Positions 61,099 through 64,000 of a stretch of DNA of 64,000 bases are shown here, in pieces; the stretch's first letter is position 1, and every line of letters starts with the position of its first letter. The DNA comes from Kineococcus sp. NBC_00420 (GTDB lineage Bacteria; Actinomycetota; Actinomycetes; Actinomycetales; Kineococcaceae), in NCBI RefSeq assembly GCF_036021035.1, contig NZ_CP107930.1:2480001-2544000 (forward strand), in the 5' to 3' direction. The translations under genes were made by a program, and so were the position numbers. A model generated the notes under the pieces. That model saw only the letters and a list, made by a program, of their open reading frames with translations. It was not told the DNA's origin and did no database searches.

Positions 61099-61935
61099 CT
61101 ACCGGATCTGGCTGAGCGAGAAGGTGGTCGGGTCGCCACCGATGCGGTGCCCGCGTTCCAGGGCCGTGATCGACGCGACCTGCGCGTCGGTGAGTTCGAG
61201 CCGGGCCGCGTCGAGGTTCTCCTGCATGCGGTCCCGGCGCGAGGACTTCGGGATGACGACGTGCCCCCGGTGCAGGTGCCAGGCCAGCACCACCTGCGCG
61301 GGGCTCGCGCCGTGCGCCCGGGCCACGTCCTGCACCGCGGGGTCGTCCAGGTCGGCTCCCTGCCCGAGCGGGGAGTACGCCTCCACGACGATCCCCCGTT
61401 CCGTGCAGGTGCGGACGAGGTCCCGCTGCTGGAAGGTCGGGTGCAGTTCGATCTGGTTCACGGCGGGCGGTGGCCCGTCGAGGGCGTCGAGGTGCTCGAC
61501 GAGGAAGTTCGACACCCCCACCGCCCGCACCCTGCCCTCGGCGTGGAGGCGCTGCAGCGCGGCCCAGCTGTCCCGGTAGCGACCTGCCGCGGGGTTCGGC
61601 CAGTGGACGAGGTAGAGGTCGAGGAACTCGACCCCGAGCCGCTCGCAGGAGTCGTCGTAGGCGCGCAGGGTCTGCTCGAACCCCTGGTCGCCGTTGCGCA
61701 GCTTGGAGGTGAGGAACACCTGGTCGCGGGCGACCCCGGAGGACCGCAGGGCGGCCCCCACTCCCGCCTCGTTCGCGTAGGCCGCGGCGGTGTCGACGTG
61801 CCGGTACCCGAGGGCGAGGGCATCCTCGACGACCCGCTGCGCCTCCGCCGCAGGGACCTGGAACACCCCGAGTCCCAGCTGCGGCATCACGACGTCGTCG
61901 GCGAGTCGCACCGCCGCCAGCGACGGGGTGCTCAC
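61099..61935 (-). CDS. Aldo/keto reductase of the xyloside operon
   Basis: 278 aa from GTG 61935 (GTGA overlap with the GH39 gene). AKR motifs: YRHVDTAAAYANEAGVGAAL, LDLYLVHWPNPAAG, VGVSNF, IPKSSRRDRMQENLD. Its placement between a beta-xylosidase and the sugar permeases suggests it reduces a pentose or sugar aldehyde, for example xylose to xylitol, but that is inference. Same subgroup as the AKR at 32744-33568. Confidence 0.9.
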   Translation of the reverse strand: MSTPSLAAVRLADDVVMPQLGLGVFQVPAAEAQRVVEDALALGYRHVDTAAAYANEAGVGAALRSSGVARDQVFLTSKLRNGDQGFEQTLRAYDDSCERLGVEFLDLYLVHWPNPAAGRYRDSWAALQRLHAEGRVRAVGVSNFLVEHLDALDGPPPAVNQIELHPTFQQRDLVRTCTERGIVVEAYSPLGQGADLDDPAVQDVARAHGASPAQVVLAWHLHRGHVVIPKSSRRDRMQENLDAARLELTDAQVASITALERGHRIGGDPTTFSLSQIR

Positions 61936-63656
61936 CTCGGCTCCAGCACGAACATCGAGACCGAGGGCAGCGGGAGCGCGACGGTCGTCGAGAACGTACC
62001 GCTCTCGACGGTGACCGACCGGGTGGGTTCGAGTTCCTCGAGACCCTGCTTCGCCCTGATCGCGGCGATCTCCTGCTCGCTCGGGTTCTGCGGGCTCCCC
62101 AACCCCGTCCACGCGGTGTGGGAGTTGCTGTGGACGGCATCGATGCGGTGGTGGCTCAGCGAGTAGTCCCGACCGGACAGGCCCTCGACCCGCAGGTCCA
62201 CGGGCACCGGTCCGTCGTCGCTGCGGTACTGGTCGTCGGTGTGCCGCCACACGAGGACGGTCACCCGGCCCGCGGCGTCGCTGGAGGCCAGCACGTCGAC
62301 CTCCTCGCGCATGCTGCGGCCGTCACCGGAGTCGAGGTCCTCGGCCGGGCTCATGGCGTCCGAGGTCGCCGCCAACCGCCGGCCGCCGAGGCGGGCCATC
62401 ATGCGGTAGGCGTTGAGGAAGGGTTTCTCGATGCCTCCCGCGGTGAGGAAGCTCCGGGTGCCCTCGAAGAACCGCTCGCCCTCGAAGTAGAAGCTCCAGG
62501 ACGTGGCCTGCTCGACCTTCACCTCCTCGGACTCGTTGAGGTCGAGGATCTTCTTGAACAGCTTGACCTGGAACACCGGGTAGTACTCGGTGTTCTGGAA
62601 CTGGAAGTTCGCGTTGTCGTAGACGCTGAAGTGCGCGGGGACCCCCGCGTCGCACTCGTCGACGATGGCGGGGAGCGACCGGTACTGCGGGAACTCGGCG
62701 ATGACCTGCTGCATGCGGCGGATCTCGTAGAGCATCTTGTGCGCCGAGGGGCTCTGCTGCTCCGGTGCGGGGGCACCCGTCGGGCCGTAGACCCGCCAGG
62801 GCGTGAACGCCGACCCCTTGGTGTGGAAGGAGACGAAGTCGAGGGGGGTGTCGTGCTCCGAGGTGTGCTGCAGGAACGTGCGCAGGAACTCCACGCCACC
62901 GCCGGTGACGGCCGGCCCGCCGACCTTGGCGTCCGGCAGGACGCTGCGGACGGCTTCGGCAGTCACGGTGTAGAGCTCGCAGAACTGTTCCGGTGTTCCC
63001 TTCCAGTAGAAGATGTCCGGTTCGTTCCACAGTTCCCAGAGCCACTCGCGGACCTCGTCGGCCCCGTAGCGCTCCAGGCAGTGCCGGGCGTGCTCGGCGA
63101 CCAGACCCCGCCACTTCTCGAAGTCCTTGGGCGGGTAGGCCCAGGCCCCGGCCTCGTAGTTGCTGTAGACGGTGGGGCTCGAGACGACCTTCAGCTCGTC
63201 GGCCTCCGGCGGCAGCAGGTCGCGCGGGGTGAACGCGAGTTCCACCAGGACGTGGTGACCGGCCTCGACGATGGAGTCGTAGGTCTGGTCGACGATGGTG
63301 AAGTCGTAGACCGGGTTCCCGTGCTCGTCCTCGTGGTAGACGTTCCCGTTGCCCCAGTGCGGGATCCCGAAGCCGGTGCCCGAGCAGAACACGTAGTGCG
63401 GGCGCACCAGGAACGGCCGGGGCGAGAGTTCCCCGAAGGTCTTCAGCAGCCGACGGCCGGTGGGGGTGTAGGTCCAGTTGATCTCGTCGTAGCCGATGCT
63501 CTCCCAGATGCGGGCCAGTGGTCCGGTCTCGCGGGACGCGTCGACGACGACGGTCGCGGATCCGACGTGCGGCGCGGTGGGGTCGCTGGGTGCGGAGCGC
63601 GGGAAGTGGTTGGTGTCGGTGGACAGGCCGGGGTTGTGAGCAGTGCTGGTGCTCAT
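61932..63656 (-). CDS. Glycoside hydrolase family 39 beta-xylosidase
   Basis: 574 aa, no signal peptide, so intracellular. Clan GH-A barrel with acid/base Glu212 in LWELWNEPDIFYW and nucleophile Glu334 in AIVDECDAG. Other GH39 features: GIPHWGNGNVYHEDEHGNPVYDFTIVDQTYDSIVEAG and a beta-sandwich C-terminal domain. It should release xylose from oligosaccharides brought in by the downstream ABC importer. First gene of the operon (GH39-AKR-permease-permease-binding protein); a GGAAGG ribosome-binding site and a palindrome precede it. Confidence 0.93.
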   Translation of the reverse strand: MSTSTAHNPGLSTDTNHFPRSAPSDPTAPHVGSATVVVDASRETGPLARIWESIGYDEINWTYTPTGRRLLKTFGELSPRPFLVRPHYVFCSGTGFGIPHWGNGNVYHEDEHGNPVYDFTIVDQTYDSIVEAGHHVLVELAFTPRDLLPPEADELKVVSSPTVYSNYEAGAWAYPPKDFEKWRGLVAEHARHCLERYGADEVREWLWELWNEPDIFYWKGTPEQFCELYTVTAEAVRSVLPDAKVGGPAVTGGGVEFLRTFLQHTSEHDTPLDFVSFHTKGSAFTPWRVYGPTGAPAPEQQSPSAHKMLYEIRRMQQVIAEFPQYRSLPAIVDECDAGVPAHFSVYDNANFQFQNTEYYPVFQVKLFKKILDLNESEEVKVEQATSWSFYFEGERFFEGTRSFLTAGGIEKPFLNAYRMMARLGGRRLAATSDAMSPAEDLDSGDGRSMREEVDVLASSDAAGRVTVLVWRHTDDQYRSDDGPVPVDLRVEGLSGRDYSLSHHRIDAVHSNSHTAWTGLGSPQNPSEQEIAAIRAKQGLEELEPTRSVTVESGTFSTTVALPLPSVSMFVLEPR

Positions 63657-63680
63657 GGGGCGCCTTCCGGGCGTGGGTGA

Positions 63681-63694
63681 TCGCGACGTCGCGA
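63681..63694. promoter_or_regulatory. Perfect palindrome upstream of GH39 (candidate operator)
   Basis: TCGCGACGTCGCGA, 14 bp, 24 bp upstream of the GH39 start codon and 32 bp from the stop of the preceding GntR gene on the same strand. Possible binding site for that GntR protein or a LacI-type regulator. Confidence 0.5.
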
Positions 63695-63725
63695 ACGGGA
63701 GTGGTGGAGGGGGTGGAGCAGTGGG

Positions 63726-64000
63726 TCAGGCGTGGGCGGCGTCGGGGGCGTCGTACGCCCCGAGCGCGCGGTCCCGGGCCTCGGTGATGTGTGCGGCCAT
63801 CGCCGCACGGGCGACGGCCGGGTCACCGGAACGGAGTCCGGCGAGGACACGGGTGTGCTCGGCGACGCAGTGGTCGGAGTCGGTGACCCCGCCGCCCCCG
63901 AAGAGGCGGAACCGTTGGATCTGGCCGCCGAGGGCGGTGTACGCCGACATCAGGAACTCGTTCCCGGTGGCCCGGGCGATGATCCGGTGGAACCGTTCGT
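63726..64000 (-). CDS. GntR-family (FCD) regulator, C-terminal part (5' end outside window)
   Basis: Frame open to the window edge. The visible end is the FCD domain: ERFHRIIARATGNEFLMSAY, then HCVAEHTRVLAGLRSGDPAVARAAMAAHITEAR, with the His residues that bind a metal in this family. It lies directly upstream of the GH39/ABC operon on the same strand, so it probably controls that operon in response to a sugar acid or pentose metabolite. The DNA-binding domain is not in the window. Confidence 0.88.
   Translation of the reverse strand, partial: ERFHRIIARATGNEFLMSAYTALGGQIQRFRLFGGGGVTDSDHCVAEHTRVLAGLRSGDPAVARAAMAAHITEARDRALGAYDAPDAAHA

Overview
This 64 kb window is a chromosomal segment of a very GC-rich actinobacterium. 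GTG starts are frequent, 1-4 bp stop/start overlaps are common, and several genes begin right after a TAnnnT -10 element (leaderless transcripts). The block dnaB ... rplI-rpsR-ssb-rpsF-GT87-ponA matches, from memory, the conserved mycobacterial locus around rpsF/dnaB that lies near the origin. Gene content (SpoIIE phosphatases, MASE1/GGDEF/EAL proteins, intein-bearing dnaB) would fit Kineosporiales such as Kineococcus. That genus call is an inference.

Layout. 1-2.45 kb: end of a PucR-type regulator, an LLM flavin oxidoreductase and a PrmC-like methyltransferase. 2.5-5.7 kb: dnaB interrupted by two inteins, followed by a cluster of DnaA-box-like sites. 5.9-11.2 kb: MATE pump, an alkylation-repair pair (Ada-AlkA fusion plus Ogt), and an MDR oxidoreductase facing a TetR gene across two operators. 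11.5-14.0 kb: clpC. 14.0-22.2 kb: DUF1062 protein, the rpsF-ssb-rpsR-rplI operon, GT87 membrane protein, PonA-type PBP and an MFS protein. 22.2-30.5 kb: membrane pseudokinase, GNAT, molybdopterin oxidoreductase, MASE1-GGDEF, P1 peptidase and VOC protein. 30.5-35.9 kb: GAF-SpoIIE phosphatase divergent from an anti-sigma-type ATPase, AKR and GGDEF-EAL. 36.0-43.2 kb: HSL-fold protein without its nucleophile, GntR, adenosine/adenine deaminase, FAH-family protein, and SDR-MFS divergent from TetR. 43.2-48.6 kb: M20 peptidase, GH32, esterase, GNAT, and a short threonyl-tRNA synthetase behind a Thr-codon leader. 48.5-57.7 kb: second GGDEF-EAL, MFS, LysR, GAF-PP2C-HATPase fusion and two related proteins of unknown function. 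57.8-64 kb: GH39 beta-xylosidase/ABC importer/AKR operon with a GntR gene cut by the window edge.

How it works together. The core part handles replication (DnaB, SSB), translation (S6, S18, L9), protein quality control (ClpC) and peptidoglycan (PonA). Around it are signalling genes (one MASE1-GGDEF with an I-site, two GGDEF-EAL proteins, two PP2C partner-switch modules) and small self-regulated accessory loci (TetR-MDR, TetR-MFS-SDR, GntR-GH39-ABC). The most striking items are the two DnaB inteins (one with all hallmarks of a class 3 mini-intein), the Thr-Thr-Thr leader peptide with alternative hairpins in front of an editing-domain-less ThrRS, and the serine-less HSL-family protein. The only stretch over 300 bases without a gene is 5665-6031, which holds the DnaA-box cluster. 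I saw no rRNA, tRNA, CRISPR array, insertion sequence or prophage.
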